A stretch of 64,000 bases of DNA from Yoonia rosea. Lineage in GTDB: Bacteria > Pseudomonadota > Alphaproteobacteria > Rhodobacterales > Rhodobacteraceae. Below the pieces are notes generated by a model, which was given only the letters and a program-made list of their open reading frames with translations, was not told the origin of the DNA and made no database searches. Below, in pieces: positions 9,489 to 18,826 of this stretch. A program made the position numbers and the translations under genes. The DNA is taken from the NCBI RefSeq assembly GCF_900156505.1, contig NZ_FTPR01000001.1, positions 124,001-188,000 of the forward strand, written 5' to 3'. Numbering within the stretch: the stretch's first letter is position 1; each line of letters opens with the position of its first letter.

Positions 9489-11051
9489 ATGATGTTACGT
9501 ATCATGACAACGACCTGTGCCATGGCCATGATGGCAAGCACAGCTATGGCCGAATACACTTTGCACGTTATTCACACCAATGACCTGCACAGCCGGATCG
9601 AGCCGATCAACCGTTTCGATTCGACCTGTAATGCCGAAGATAACGCAGCGGGCGAATGCTTTGGCGGCATTGCGCGGGTCATTACGAAAATCAACGAGCT
9701 GCGCGAGGAACTGGCAGGCGAAAACGTCATTCTGCTTGATGCGGGCGACCAGTATCAGGGCAGCCTGATGTACACGACCTATAAGGGTGATGTGGAAGCC
9801 GAATTCATGGAACTGATCGGCTATGATGTAATGGCTGTTGGCAACCACGAATTCGATGACGGTGACGAAGGTCTGCGCAAACTGACCGACGCGGTTTCCT
9901 TCCCTGTCATCTCCGGCAACATCGACGTTTCAAGCTCGAACATTCTGGCAGGCCAGGTCGACAACCATGTTGTTCTCGAAGTTGGTGGCGAGCGGATCGG
10001 CATCATCTCGGCACTTGCTGTTGATACGGCTGAAACATCCAGCCCGTCGGACGCGGTGATTTTCACGCCCGAGACCGAGAGCCTTGCGGCGGACGTCGCG
10101 GCTCTGGAAGCGGACGGTGTGACAAAGATTATCGCGCTCAACCACGTTGGTGTGACAAAGGATATGGTGATTGCCGAAAGCGTCGCAGGCATTGATGCGG
10201 TTGTAGGTGGTCACTCGCACACGCTGTTTTCAAACACGGAAGAAGGCGCGATGGCTTATCCGACGATGGTTGGTGATGTGCCTGTTGTGCAGGCCTATGC
10301 CTATTCCAAGTACATTGGCCACCTGACACTTGTCTTTGACGATTCAGGCAATCTGACATCTGCAACAGGTGATACCATTCTGCTGGATGCCAGCGTGGCC
10401 GAGGATGAAGCCGCTGTGGCGCGTGTCGCCGAACTGGCAGGTCCGATTGAAGAAATGAAGACCCGCATTGTCGCCGAGGCGGCAGATGTGATCACGGGTG
10501 ACCGTGAGGTCTGCCGTGCGATGGAATGCCCGATGGGTAACCTTGTGGCGGATGCGATGCTTGATCGCGTCAAAGATCAGGGCATCCAGATTGCAATCCA
10601 GAACGGTGGTGGCTTGCGCGCAACCATCGACGCTGGCGAAGTGACCATGGGCGAAGTGCTGTCGGTGCTTCCGTTCCAGAACACGCTGTCGACGTTCGAG
10701 GTGACTGGCGCAGATATCGTGGCGGCGCTTGAAAACGGTGTTGGCCAGATCGAAGAAGGGGCAGGCCGCTTCCCTCAGGTCGCAGGCATGTCCTTTGCAG
10801 TGGATGCCGCGGCAGCACCCGGTGCGCGTGTTTCTGATGTGATGGTCGGCGGCGCGCCGATTGATCTGGCAGCGACCTACGGCGTGGTTTCAAACAACTA
10901 CGTGCGCAATGGTGGTGATGGCTACAGCATGTTCGAGGATGCAATGAATGCCTATGACTATGGTCCCGACCTCGCTGATGTGACGGCAGAATACCTTGCC
11001 GCGAACGCACCCTATCAGCCTTATACGGACGGTCGCATTACCATGCGCTAG
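9489..11051 (+). CDS. Exported bifunctional metallophosphatase/5'-nucleotidase (UshA-like)
   Basis: A 520-residue periplasmic enzyme. A signal peptide of 21 residues ends at AMA before EYTLHV. The N-terminal calcineurin-like metallophosphatase domain carries HTNDLHSRIEP, DAGDQYQGS, VGNHEFDDGD and GGHSHT, the metal ligands. The C-terminal 5'-nucleotidase domain (from about residue 330) has MGNLVADAML, IQNGGGLRATIDAGEVTMGEVLSVLPF and VVSNNYVRNGGDGYSMF for base stacking. It releases phosphate and nucleosides from external nucleotides. It is transcribed alone, with a terminator after it. A pair of cysteines early on (CNAEDNAAGEC) may form a disulfide. Confidence 0.92.
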   Translation: MMLRIMTTTCAMAMMASTAMAEYTLHVIHTNDLHSRIEPINRFDSTCNAEDNAAGECFGGIARVITKINELREELAGENVILLDAGDQYQGSLMYTTYKGDVEAEFMELIGYDVMAVGNHEFDDGDEGLRKLTDAVSFPVISGNIDVSSSNILAGQVDNHVVLEVGGERIGIISALAVDTAETSSPSDAVIFTPETESLAADVAALEADGVTKIIALNHVGVTKDMVIAESVAGIDAVVGGHSHTLFSNTEEGAMAYPTMVGDVPVVQAYAYSKYIGHLTLVFDDSGNLTSATGDTILLDASVAEDEAAVARVAELAGPIEEMKTRIVAEAADVITGDREVCRAMECPMGNLVADAMLDRVKDQGIQIAIQNGGGLRATIDAGEVTMGEVLSVLPFQNTLSTFEVTGADIVAALENGVGQIEEGAGRFPQVAGMSFAVDAAAAPGARVSDVMVGGAPIDLAATYGVVSNNYVRNGGDGYSMFEDAMNAYDYGPDLADVTAEYLAANAPYQPYTDGRITMR

Positions 11052-11070
11052 GCCCGATAGGTTGAAAATC

Positions 11071-11106
11071 AAATGCGCTGCGGGAAACCGTGGCGCATTT
11101 TTTGTT
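11071..11106 (+). terminator. Rho-independent terminator after the 5'-nucleotidase gene
   Basis: The stem arms AAATGCGC (11071-11078) and GCGCATTT (11093-11100) enclose a second small stem CGG-GAAA-CCG and run into a T tract at 11098-11103. It starts 20 bases past the stop codon. Confidence 0.85.
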
Positions 11107-11138
11107 TCGGTGTGTAAAGAATTAATCAAACTTCATTC

Positions 11139-11152
11139 TTGACGCGCGCAAA
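11139..11152. promoter_or_regulatory. Candidate operator of the LacI-type regulator at its own promoter
   Basis: TTGACGCGCGCAAA matches 12 of 14 positions of the perfect palindrome upstream of the polyol operon (12239-12252). Its first six bases are also a good -35 box (TTGACG), so binding would block transcription of the regulator gene. Autorepression is inferred. Confidence 0.5.
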
Positions 11153-11201
11153 GAAATTGTTTCCGATAGAAAAGTGCGCTCGGTACAAAGGATGGGTCGC
11201 G

Positions 11202-12227
11202 ATGGCCGAGAAAAAGATCAAGAACATGGAAGAGTTTTCAGCCGTCAGCGGTATCTCGCGCCCGACGGTGTCAAAGTTTTTCAACAATCCCGATAGCGTG
11301 CGCCAATCGACCCGTGCCAAGATCGAAGCGGCGGTCGAGAAATACGACTACCGCCCAAATATTTTCGCGATGAACCAGAACCGCAAGCTGACCAAGAATG
11401 TCGGGATTGTGGTCCCATTGCTGACAGACCCGTATTTCGCCGAAATCGCGCGCAACCTGGAACAGCGCTGTCTTGATGCGGGCTATCGGCCCACGCTGTT
11501 CAGCGCGCATGGCGATCCTGCTCTCGAAGTCGAGGTTCTCGACAACCTTCGGTCGATGAAGCCGGCAGGTGTTCTATTGGCACCCTTAGGGCGCGCATCG
11601 GACCGCGTCGCCTTGGAGAAATTCTGTCGGGATGTGCCGACTTTGATTTTTGACAGTAGCGTGGATCAGTTGGGCCTTGCCTTTGTGGGATCGGACAACG
11701 TCCAGTTTACATCGCACATAACGGATTATCTTTGCCGCACTGGTGAACCCCCATGCTTTTTCGAGATGAAGACACCGGCAAACCCCAACGCGCACAGGCG
11801 CAGACAAGCCTATCTGACCGCCATGGAAACCTTTGGGTATACGCCGCAGGTGATTTCGGTCGATGGCGAAGGCTGGGGCTTTGAAGAGATCGGGCGTCTA
11901 GGGGGGCATCAGGCCTTGGCGAACCGGAGCTTTGGCACCAATACGGTGCTTTGCAGCAATGACCGGTTGGCGATCGGTCTTTTGACGGCCTGCTACGAGC
12001 GGAACGTCCGTGTGGGGCGCGGTCCTGACTGTGCGATTCGTGTGGCGGGGCAGGACGGGCATCCGCATTCGCGCTATACCTGCCCGCCGCTCACGACGAT
12101 ATCACATGACTACGACGCCGTTTCCAAACGCGCTGCAGAGGCGCTTTTTGAGGCGATTGACGGCGATGTATCACCTTGGAAAAGCACGCGAATAGAAGGC
12201 AAGCTGGTTCTGCGGGACTCGGCCTAA
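11202..12227 (+). CDS. LacI family regulator of the polyol operon
   Basis: A 341-residue repressor-type protein. The N-terminal HTH (residues 6-50: NMEEFSAVSGISRPTVSKFFNNPDS) and hinge (YRPNIFAMNQNR) are followed by a periplasmic-binding-like sensor domain (VGIVVPLLTDPYFAEIARNLEQRCLDAGY; NTVLCSNDRLAIGLL). The frame is open upstream to 11139, but the ATG at 11202 with AAAGGA ahead gives the right HTH position. The gene stops 95 bases before smoE. A palindrome between them and a close copy at its own promoter suggest it controls itself and the polyol operon, with a hexitol as likely inducer. The region around residue 240-260 is less typical of LacI proteins. Confidence 0.88.
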   Translation: MAEKKIKNMEEFSAVSGISRPTVSKFFNNPDSVRQSTRAKIEAAVEKYDYRPNIFAMNQNRKLTKNVGIVVPLLTDPYFAEIARNLEQRCLDAGYRPTLFSAHGDPALEVEVLDNLRSMKPAGVLLAPLGRASDRVALEKFCRDVPTLIFDSSVDQLGLAFVGSDNVQFTSHITDYLCRTGEPPCFFEMKTPANPNAHRRRQAYLTAMETFGYTPQVISVDGEGWGFEEIGRLGGHQALANRSFGTNTVLCSNDRLAIGLLTACYERNVRVGRGPDCAIRVAGQDGHPHSRYTCPPLTTISHDYDAVSKRAAEALFEAIDGDVSPWKSTRIEGKLVLRDSA

Positions 12228-12238
12228 TCGCCAAATAC

Positions 12239-12252
12239 TTTACGCGCGTAAA
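12239..12252. promoter_or_regulatory. Perfect palindrome TTTACGCGCGTAAA, LacI-type operator
   Basis: A 14-base perfect dyad with a central CG pair, the hallmark of LacI-family operators. It lies between the regulator stop and the polyol promoter, ending 7 bases before the -35 box. A near copy lies at 11139. Confidence 0.65.
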
Positions 12253-12259
12253 TTTTTGA

Positions 12260-12288
12260 TTGACGTCGCGTTGCTCTTTCCCTTAGCG
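12260..12288 (+). promoter_or_regulatory. Candidate sigma-70 promoter of the polyol operon
   Basis: TTGACG (12260-12265), a 17-base spacer and TTAGCG (12283-12288). The start of smoE follows 35 bases later, with GGGAGG as the ribosome site. Confidence 0.5.
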
Positions 12289-12322
12289 TGAGTACATCAC
12301 ATCCAATAGGGAGGAACACCGG

Positions 12323-13636
12323 ATGTCTTTGAAGAGCACTCTTTGTGCTGCCACTGCGCTTACGCTGGTTACAGCTGGCGGCGCTTTCGCAGACGCACAC
12401 TCCGCAACAATCACAATCGCGACTGTGAACAACGGCGATATGATCCGTATGCAGGGTTACACCGATCAATTCACCGCAGAAACAGGGATCGCCGTTGAAT
12501 GGGTGACGCTGGAAGAAAACGTTCTGCGCCAGCGTGTGACTACAGACATCACCACAAACGGTGGCCAGTTCGACATCATGACAATCGGCATGTACGAAAC
12601 ACCGATCTGGGGTGCGAACGGCTGGCTGGTTGCACTGGATGATCTGTCCGCAGAATACGATGCGGCCGACATTCTGCCTGCAATGGCCGGTGGTCTGTCC
12701 TATGACGGCACGCTTTACGCGGCACCGTTTTATGGCGAAAGCTCCATGGTGATGTACCGCACCGACCTGATGGAAGCGGCCGGTCTGGAAATGCCGGCGG
12801 CGCCGACATGGACATTTATCCGCGAAGCTGCGGCTGCGATGACTGACCGCGACGCGGAAATCAACGGTATCTGCCTGCGCGGCAAGGCCGGTTGGGGTGA
12901 GGGCGGTGCTTTCATCACAGCAATGTCCAACTCTTTCGGCGCACGCTGGTTCGACATGGACTGGAACGCACAGTTCGACACCGAAGCATGGGCGAACACG
13001 TTGAACTTCTTTAAGGGCATGATGGATGAATCCGGCCCTGCCGGTTACGCGACCAACGGTTTCAACGAAAACCTGTCGCTGTTCAACCAGGGCAAGTGCG
13101 GCATGTGGATTGACGCGACTGTTGCGGCATCCTTTGTGACAGGTGCTGACTCGACTGTTGCTGACAGCGTTGGTTTCGCACTGGCACCTGATAACGGTCT
13201 GGGCAAGCGTTCCAACTGGCTCTGGGCATGGGCGCTGGCAATTCCTGCGGGCACACAGCAGGAAGCAGAAGCCAAGCAGTTCATTGAGTGGGCCACGTCC
13301 AAGGACTACATCGAGCTGGTTGCAGCCAACGAAGGCTGGGCAAATGTGCCTCCCGGTGCGCGTACATCCCTGTACGAAAACCCCAACTATCAGTCTGTTC
13401 CTTTCGCACAGATGACATTGGACTCGATCTTGTCGGCTGATCCAAACGACAGCACCGTAGAGCCAAGCCCGTATGTCGGCATCCAGTTCGCGGCGATCCC
13501 CGAATTTGCAGGCATCGCGTCCGAAGTAAGCCAGGAGTTCTCTGCCGCTTATGCTGGTCAGCAGACTGTTGAAGAGGCGCTCGCCAAAGCGCAGGCGATC
13601 ACCAACGAAGCAATGGAAGCTGCTGGTTACCGCTAG
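12323..13636 (+). CDS. smoE: Polyol ABC transporter, periplasmic substrate-binding protein
   Basis: A 437-residue family-1 extracellular solute-binding protein. A signal peptide of about 24 residues ends at AFA before DAHSATITIATV. The mature protein shows the two-lobe sugar-binding pattern: FTAETGIAVEWVTLEENVLRQRV, then GQFDIMTIGMYETPIWGANGWL and YAAPFYGESSMVMYRTDLM. It binds sorbitol/mannitol-type polyols in the periplasm and hands them to SmoFG; the substrate is inferred from the dehydrogenases downstream. It is the first gene of the operon and is followed by a stem-loop that may set its excess over the permeases. A cysteine pair (GICLRGK, QGKCGMW) may form a disulfide. Confidence 0.9.
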   Translation: MSLKSTLCAATALTLVTAGGAFADAHSATITIATVNNGDMIRMQGYTDQFTAETGIAVEWVTLEENVLRQRVTTDITTNGGQFDIMTIGMYETPIWGANGWLVALDDLSAEYDAADILPAMAGGLSYDGTLYAAPFYGESSMVMYRTDLMEAAGLEMPAAPTWTFIREAAAAMTDRDAEINGICLRGKAGWGEGGAFITAMSNSFGARWFDMDWNAQFDTEAWANTLNFFKGMMDESGPAGYATNGFNENLSLFNQGKCGMWIDATVAASFVTGADSTVADSVGFALAPDNGLGKRSNWLWAWALAIPAGTQQEAEAKQFIEWATSKDYIELVAANEGWANVPPGARTSLYENPNYQSVPFAQMTLDSILSADPNDSTVEPSPYVGIQFAAIPEFAGIASEVSQEFSAAYAGQQTVEEALAKAQAITNEAMEAAGYR

Positions 13637-13649
13637 CACTCCTCCCAGG

Positions 13650-13680
13650 CCAAGGGGCAGTACCCGTAGCTGCCCCTTGG
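13650..13680 (+). promoter_or_regulatory. Intercistronic stem-loop after smoE
   Basis: A perfect 11-base stem, CCAAGGGGCAG (13650-13660) with CTGCCCCTTGG (13670-13680), and a 9-base loop. No T tract follows, so it is more likely an mRNA 3'-end stabiliser that raises smoE product over the permeases than a full terminator. Confidence 0.6.
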
Positions 13681-13763
13681 TACAAAACCCTTCTGCACTT
13701 ACACTTTCACCTGACAGCAGCGCGTGAATTAAATGCGCCTGTGACCAGAGGAGATGCATCCAA

Positions 13764-14627
13764 ATGGCGACCAAAGCTTCCCGATCCGCTGCCAGACTAA
13801 TGATGGCACCCGCTGTGATCCTGCTCTTGGGCTGGATGTTGGTTCCCCTCATTATGACCTTGTGGTTCTCGTTCCGTGTCTACCTGCCGCTGCGTGGCGG
13901 TGACCAAGGCTGGGCCGGATTTGACAACTACACCCGCTTTGTGACCTCGAGCGCCTTCTGGCCCTCGGTCCAGACCACCCTGATTATTGTGCTGGGTGTC
14001 TTGGTAATCACTGTCGTCTTCGGCATCTTGATCGCACTCTTGCTGGATCAGCCGATCTGGGGGCAGGGAGTTGTCCGTATCCTTGTTATCGCACCTTTCT
14101 TTGTCATGCCGACCGTGTCGGCACTGGTGTGGAAGAACATGTTCATGGATCCTGTGAACGGTCTTTTCGCCCATCTGTGGCGCTTTTTCGGGGCCGAGCC
14201 CGTCAGTTGGCTATCGGATGCCTCGTTGCCCTCGATCATCATGATCGTCAGCTGGCAGTGGCTGCCGTTCGCCACGCTTATCCTGCTCACGGCTGTGCAG
14301 TCGCTGGACAGTGAACAACTCGAAGCCGCCGAAATGGATGGCGCACCCTGGCACAAGCGCTTCTGGTTCCTTGTGCTGCCGCATCTCAGCCGCGCGATTA
14401 CGATTGTGATCCTGATCCAGACCATCTTCCTGCTTGCGATCTTTGCCGAGATTTTCGTGACCACAGGGGGCGCTTTTGGGACACGGACGCTGTCATATCT
14501 TATCTTCCAGCGAGTGCTGGAAAGCCAGAACATTGGTCTTGGTTCCGCCGGTGGTGTCTACGCCATCATCCTTGCAAACATCGTCGCGATCTTCCTGATG
14601 CGGATCGTCGGTAAGAACCTGGATTAA
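13764..14627 (+). CDS. smoF: Polyol ABC transporter permease
   Basis: A 287-residue inner-membrane subunit of the MalF type with about six membrane segments, the first at residues 11-37 (LMMAPAVILLLGWMLVPLIMTLWFSF). The EAA loop that docks on the ATPase is visible as EAAEMDGAPWHKRFWFLVLPHL. It forms the translocation pore with SmoG. It is preceded by AGAGGAG. It ends four bases before smoG starts, in the same transcript as smoE. Confidence 0.92.
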   Translation: MATKASRSAARLMMAPAVILLLGWMLVPLIMTLWFSFRVYLPLRGGDQGWAGFDNYTRFVTSSAFWPSVQTTLIIVLGVLVITVVFGILIALLLDQPIWGQGVVRILVIAPFFVMPTVSALVWKNMFMDPVNGLFAHLWRFFGAEPVSWLSDASLPSIIMIVSWQWLPFATLILLTAVQSLDSEQLEAAEMDGAPWHKRFWFLVLPHLSRAITIVILIQTIFLLAIFAEIFVTTGGAFGTRTLSYLIFQRVLESQNIGLGSAGGVYAIILANIVAIFLMRIVGKNLD

Positions 14628-14631
14628 TATC

Positions 14632-15462
14632 ATGGCACGTTCTGTTACCCCCCGCCGGAAGCTGATCAATACCACCATCGCCTGGGCGATTGGCCTGCTC
14701 ATCTTCTTTCCGATCCTCTGGACGATCCTGACCAGCTTCAAGACCGAGGCACAGGCGATTGCAGCGCCACCGATCTTTCTCGGGTTTGAGTGGACGCTTG
14801 AAAACTATCGTGTTGTATTGGAGCGCTCGGACTATGCCCGTTTCTTGTGGAACTCGATCATCATCGCCGGTTTGTCCACGCTGATTGGCGTTGCGATTGC
14901 GGTGCCTGCCGCGTGGTCGATGGCATTCGTGCCCTCCAAGCGGACCAAAGACATCCTGCTCTGGATGCTCTCGACCAAGATGTTGCCAGCGGTCGGTGTG
15001 CTTTATCCGATCTACCTGTTGTTCATTGAACTGGGTCTTCTTGATAGCCGCGCCGGTTTGGTGGTTGTCCTGATGCTGATCAACCTGCCGATCATCGTCT
15101 GGATGCTCTATACCTACTTCAAGGAAATTCCCGGTGAAATCCTCGAGGCGGCCCGGATGGACGGTGCGACCTTGCCACAGGAATTACTTTATGTGCTGAC
15201 GCCAATGGCCATTCCGGGCATTGCATCAACTATGTTGCTCAACTTCATTCTGGCATGGAACGAAGCCTTCTGGACCCTCAACCTGACAGCCGTCAATGCA
15301 GCACCATTGACTGCCTTTATCGCCAGTTATTCCAGCCCCGAGGGTCTGTTCTTTGCCAAGCTTAGCGCGGCCTCGACCATGGCGATTGCGCCGATCCTCA
15401 TCCTTGGCTGGTTCAGCCAGAAACAACTTGTCCGCGGCCTGACGTTCGGCGCGGTGAAATAA
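14632..15462 (+). CDS. smoG: Polyol ABC transporter permease
   Basis: A 276-residue MalG-type permease with six membrane segments, beginning at residues 15-32 (IAWAIGLLIFFPILWTIL). The EAA motif is EAARMDGATLPQELLYVLTPM, and the end FSQKQLVRGLTFGAVK is the classic C-terminus of this group. It pairs with SmoF; both feed on SmoE and are driven by SmoK. There are 12 bases between its stop and smoK. Confidence 0.92.
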   Translation: MARSVTPRRKLINTTIAWAIGLLIFFPILWTILTSFKTEAQAIAAPPIFLGFEWTLENYRVVLERSDYARFLWNSIIIAGLSTLIGVAIAVPAAWSMAFVPSKRTKDILLWMLSTKMLPAVGVLYPIYLLFIELGLLDSRAGLVVVLMLINLPIIVWMLYTYFKEIPGEILEAARMDGATLPQELLYVLTPMAIPGIASTMLLNFILAWNEAFWTLNLTAVNAAPLTAFIASYSSPEGLFFAKLSAASTMAIAPILILGWFSQKQLVRGLTFGAVK

Positions 15463-15474
15463 GGAACCTGACAC

Positions 15475-16479
15475 ATGGGACAGATCCAACTTAAACAGGT
15501 CACGAAAAGCTTCGGCGATGTGCAGGTCATTCCACCCCTTGATCTGACCATTCAGGATGGCGAATTCACGGTCTTTGTCGGCCCTTCGGGTTGCGGTAAA
15601 TCCACGCTTCTGCGGCTGATTGCAGGGCTTGAGGATATCACATCGGGCCATATCGAGATTGACGGCAAAGACGCCACCGATCTGGTACCTGCGAAACGCG
15701 GCCTTGCGATGGTGTTCCAGTCCTACGCGCTTTATCCGCATATGTCGGTGCGCAAGAACATCGCCTTTCCGTTGCGCATGGCCAAGATGGATCCCGCCGA
15801 AATTGACCGCCGCGTCAATGCCGCCGCCGAGGTTTTGAACCTTGCCGATTATATCGACCGGCGTCCGGGGCAGTTGTCCGGTGGTCAGCGTCAGCGCGTG
15901 GCAATTGGCCGTGCCATTGTGCGTGAACCATCTGCCTTCCTGTTTGACGAACCTCTATCCAACCTTGATGCGGCCTTGCGTGTTGGCATGCGGATGGAAA
16001 TCTCAGAGCTGCATAAAAAGCTTAAAACGACCATGGTTTACGTGACCCACGATCAGGTCGAAGCGATGACAATGGCCGATAAAATCGTCGTGTTGCAGGC
16101 CGGTGTGATCGAACAGGTTGGCTCTCCGCTCGAACTCTACCGCCGCCCGCGCAACACCTTTGTGGCAGGCTTTATTGGCTCGCCCAAAATGAACCTGATC
16201 GACGGTGAAGAGGCTGCCAAACATGACGCCACTACGATCGGAATTCGTCCCGAACATATCGACGTGGTCGAAAGCGGCGGCATGTGGCAGGGCACTGTTG
16301 GCGTGGCCGAACACCTCGGCTCTGACACCTTCTTCCATATCCATAACACCGGTCTGACGGAGACGATCACTGTGCGTGCCATTGGTGACATCAACCTGAC
16401 ACATGGTGACACGATCCATCTGAACCCGCGCATGAACGAACTGCACCGCTTTGATGCCCAAGGCCTGCGGATCGACTGA
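15475..16479 (+). CDS. smoK: Polyol ABC transporter ATP-binding protein
   Basis: A 334-residue MalK/UgpC-type ATPase. Walker A is [13 protein letters not shown] (about residue 37), the Q-loop is in [12 protein letters not shown], the signature is [14 protein letters not shown], Walker B is [12 protein letters not shown] and the switch is [10 protein letters not shown]-terminal regulatory domain (from about residue 235; [11 protein letters not shown]) is of the TOBE/OB type. It powers import through SmoFG at the inner face of the membrane. RBS AAGGAA lies ahead, and its stop shares one base with smoS. Confidence 0.94.
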   Translation: MGQIQLKQVTKSFGDVQVIPPLDLTIQDGEFTVFVGPSGCGKSTLLRLIAGLEDITSGHIEIDGKDATDLVPAKRGLAMVFQSYALYPHMSVRKNIAFPLRMAKMDPAEIDRRVNAAAEVLNLADYIDRRPGQLSGGQRQRVAIGRAIVREPSAFLFDEPLSNLDAALRVGMRMEISELHKKLKTTMVYVTHDQVEAMTMADKIVVLQAGVIEQVGSPLELYRRPRNTFVAGFIGSPKMNLIDGEEAAKHDATTIGIRPEHIDVVESGGMWQGTVGVAEHLGSDTFFHIHNTGLTETITVRAIGDINLTHGDTIHLNPRMNELHRFDAQGLRID

Positions 16480-17246
16480 TGCAACTGGCCGGGAAAACTG
16501 CGCTGATTACAGGGGCCGCACGTGGTATCGGGCTTGCCTTTGCCAAGGCTTACACGGCTGAAGGCACGCGCGTTGCGATTGCGGATATTGATCTTGCGCG
16601 CGCGCAGGCGGCGGCATCTGAAATCAAAGGTGCCGTCGCTGTAAAGATGGATGTGTCTGATCAGGCCAGCATCGAAGCGGCGGTTGCCGAGGCGGCCAAT
16701 GCACTGGGGCAGATTGATATTCTGATTAACAACGCCGCTATTTTCACGGCGGCCCCGCTTTCAGAGATCACGCGCGCCGACTATCAGCGGGTCTTTGATA
16801 TCAACGTCGCGGGCACGCTTTTTACGATGCAGGCCGTTGCAGCCCATATGATCGAGCGCGGTATCAAAGGCCGCATCATCAACATGGCGTCGCAGGCAGG
16901 CAGGCGGGGCGAGGCCCTTGTTGCGGTCTACTGCGCGTCCAAGGCGGCGGTGATTAGCCTGACGCAATCTGCGGGGCTGAACCTGATCGCCCACGGGATC
17001 AACGTTAACGCTATCGCGCCCGGCGTGGTGGACGGCGAACACTGGGACGGGGTGGACGCGTTCTTTGCCAAATACGAAGGCAAAGCCCCCGGGCAGAAGA
17101 AAAAAGAAGTGGGCGATGCTGTGCCCTATGGCCGGATGGGCACTGCCGCGGACCTGACAGGGATGGCCGTCTTTCTGGCCAGCGATGCAGCGGAATACAT
17201 CGTCGCGCAAACCTATAACGTCGATGGCGGAAATTGGATGAGCTGA
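16479..17246 (+). CDS. smoS: Sorbitol (L-iditol) 2-dehydrogenase, SDR family
   Basis: A 255-residue classical short-chain dehydrogenase. Cofactor motif TGAARGIGLAFA at 11-22, NNAA at about 85-88, the catalytic Tyr-Lys in VYCASKAAVISLTQS, and a C-terminal VDGGNWMS. It matches the SmoS type, which oxidises D-glucitol (and galactitol) to a ketose with NAD+ in the cytosol. Asp38 in ADIDL after the second strand favours NAD over NADP. It sits between the transporter ATPase and mtlK with one-base overlaps on both sides. Confidence 0.9.
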   Translation: MQLAGKTALITGAARGIGLAFAKAYTAEGTRVAIADIDLARAQAAASEIKGAVAVKMDVSDQASIEAAVAEAANALGQIDILINNAAIFTAAPLSEITRADYQRVFDINVAGTLFTMQAVAAHMIERGIKGRIINMASQAGRRGEALVAVYCASKAAVISLTQSAGLNLIAHGINVNAIAPGVVDGEHWDGVDAFFAKYEGKAPGQKKKEVGDAVPYGRMGTAADLTGMAVFLASDAAEYIVAQTYNVDGGNWMS

Positions 17247-18745
17247 TGAATATCCGGCAAAATACTGATCTGATCAAACTGAGTAATGCAACGCTTGCAG
17301 CGTTGCCTGGTGATATTGCACGCCCAACCTATGATCGCTCTGCGCTCACGGCGGGGATTGTCCATATCGGTCTGGGCAATTTTCACCGTGGCCATCAAGC
17401 ATGGTACCTGCATTCCCTGATGCAAAAAGGCCTGGCCCATGATTGGGCGATTGTCGGTGCCGGTGTACGCGCAGGCGACGCGGCGCAACGTGAACGATTG
17501 GCCGCACAGGATTATCTGACAACACTGATTGCCTTGGATCCGGCAGGCAGCACAGCCGAGGTCGTGGGGTCGATGATCGACTTTGTGCCGGTCGAGGAAA
17601 GCAACGGCGCGTTGATCGCGCAGATGGCCGACCCTGCAATCCGCATTGTCGCGCTGACCGTCACCGAAGGTGGCTATTATCTGGATCCTGCCACCAAGGG
17701 ATTTAACGCCGCACACCCCGATATCCTGCATGACGCAAAGACGCCGGATATGCCTGTCACCGCTTTTGGCGCGATGATTGCGGCCCTTAAGAAGCGTCGT
17801 GCCGCAGGCGTTGGTCCTTTCACCTGCCTGTGTTGTGACAACCTGCAAGGCAATGGCGCGATCTTGCGGCAAACAGTTGTGTCCTTGGCGCGCCTGTCCG
17901 ATCCCGACCTTGCGGACTGGATCAACGACAACGCCAGTTTCCCCAACTCTATGGTCGATTGCATTGTGCCTGCCACGGGTCCGAATGAGCTCGCACTTGT
18001 GCGCAGTCTCGGGATTGATGATGCCTGCCCTGTGACGCACGAGACCTTTCGCCAATGGGTGATCGAGGATGATTTTTGCGCAGGCCGCCCCGATTGGGAC
18101 CTTGTTGGTGCGACGTTCACCGATGATGTGCATGACTTTGAGGCGATGAAGATCCGCGTGCTGAACGGCGGCCACCAGATCATCGCGAATGCGGGCGAGT
18201 TGCTGTCGATCGAGACGATCTCGGGATGTATGGCCAATGACGATATTCGTGCGCTTTTTGAAAAGGTCGCTACACGCGAAATCCTGCCACACCTCAAGGC
18301 GGTGCCTGGCATGGAGCCGCATGCCTATGTTGATCTGATCTCGCGCCGTTTCTCCAACACACGGATCGTCGACACGACGCGGCGTGTGGCCTTTGACGGC
18401 TCATCGCGGCACCCCGGTTTCTTGATCCCGTCAATTCAGGACGGGCTGGCCGCAGGAACGCCCGTTGCAGGGCTTGCGTTGGTTGAGGCGATCTGGGCGC
18501 GTATGTGTGCAGGCCTGCGCGAAGATGGCAGCGCGATTGCACCAAACGATCCTGATTGGGATGCGTTGCAGGCAATGGCGCAAGAAGCGCGCGAAAATCC
18601 GGTGCTGTGGCTGAAACAGGCAAAGTATTATGGCACGCTCGGCCAAGAGGCACGTTTCGCCGATGCCTTTGCCGCGTGGCTCGACATGCTCTGGACAAAA
18701 GGCACGACGGCAACGATCCGCGCCTATCTCGCGGTCGCGGGCTAG
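17246..18745 (+). CDS. mtlK: Mannitol 2-dehydrogenase (long-chain polyol dehydrogenase)
   Basis: A 499-residue enzyme oxidising D-mannitol to D-fructose with NAD+. The N-terminal Rossmann segment is IVHIGLGNFHRGHQAWYLHSL. The central part holds VTEGGYYLD and TCLCCDNLQGNGAILRQTVV, and the catalytic region is IVPATGP followed by VLNGGHQIIA with the Lys-Asn-His type active site in KIRVLNGGHQ. Length fits the long-chain family (about 490). The ATG at 17246 shares a base with the smoS stop; a longer open frame runs back into smoS. The product fructose would need a kinase, and none is encoded here. Confidence 0.93.
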   Translation: MNIRQNTDLIKLSNATLAALPGDIARPTYDRSALTAGIVHIGLGNFHRGHQAWYLHSLMQKGLAHDWAIVGAGVRAGDAAQRERLAAQDYLTTLIALDPAGSTAEVVGSMIDFVPVEESNGALIAQMADPAIRIVALTVTEGGYYLDPATKGFNAAHPDILHDAKTPDMPVTAFGAMIAALKKRRAAGVGPFTCLCCDNLQGNGAILRQTVVSLARLSDPDLADWINDNASFPNSMVDCIVPATGPNELALVRSLGIDDACPVTHETFRQWVIEDDFCAGRPDWDLVGATFTDDVHDFEAMKIRVLNGGHQIIANAGELLSIETISGCMANDDIRALFEKVATREILPHLKAVPGMEPHAYVDLISRRFSNTRIVDTTRRVAFDGSSRHPGFLIPSIQDGLAAGTPVAGLALVEAIWARMCAGLREDGSAIAPNDPDWDALQAMAQEARENPVLWLKQAKYYGTLGQEARFADAFAAWLDMLWTKGTTATIRAYLAVAG

Positions 18746-18826
18746 CTTTCCGGTCTTGCATCACGATCAAGGAACCCCGCATATTTGGTCTGCTGCGCAA
18801 GACAGCCAAAGCAGGGTGCCGAAGCA

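Noticed and set aside
13637..13763. Full terminator after smoE
   Set aside because: The stem is strong but there is no T tract, and the permease genes follow without another clear promoter.
12224..13852. 542-residue frame antisense to smoE
   Set aside because: Shadow of a GC-rich gene: Cys- and His-rich composition, no RBS, no family pattern, while the plus-strand gene has a signal peptide and a family.
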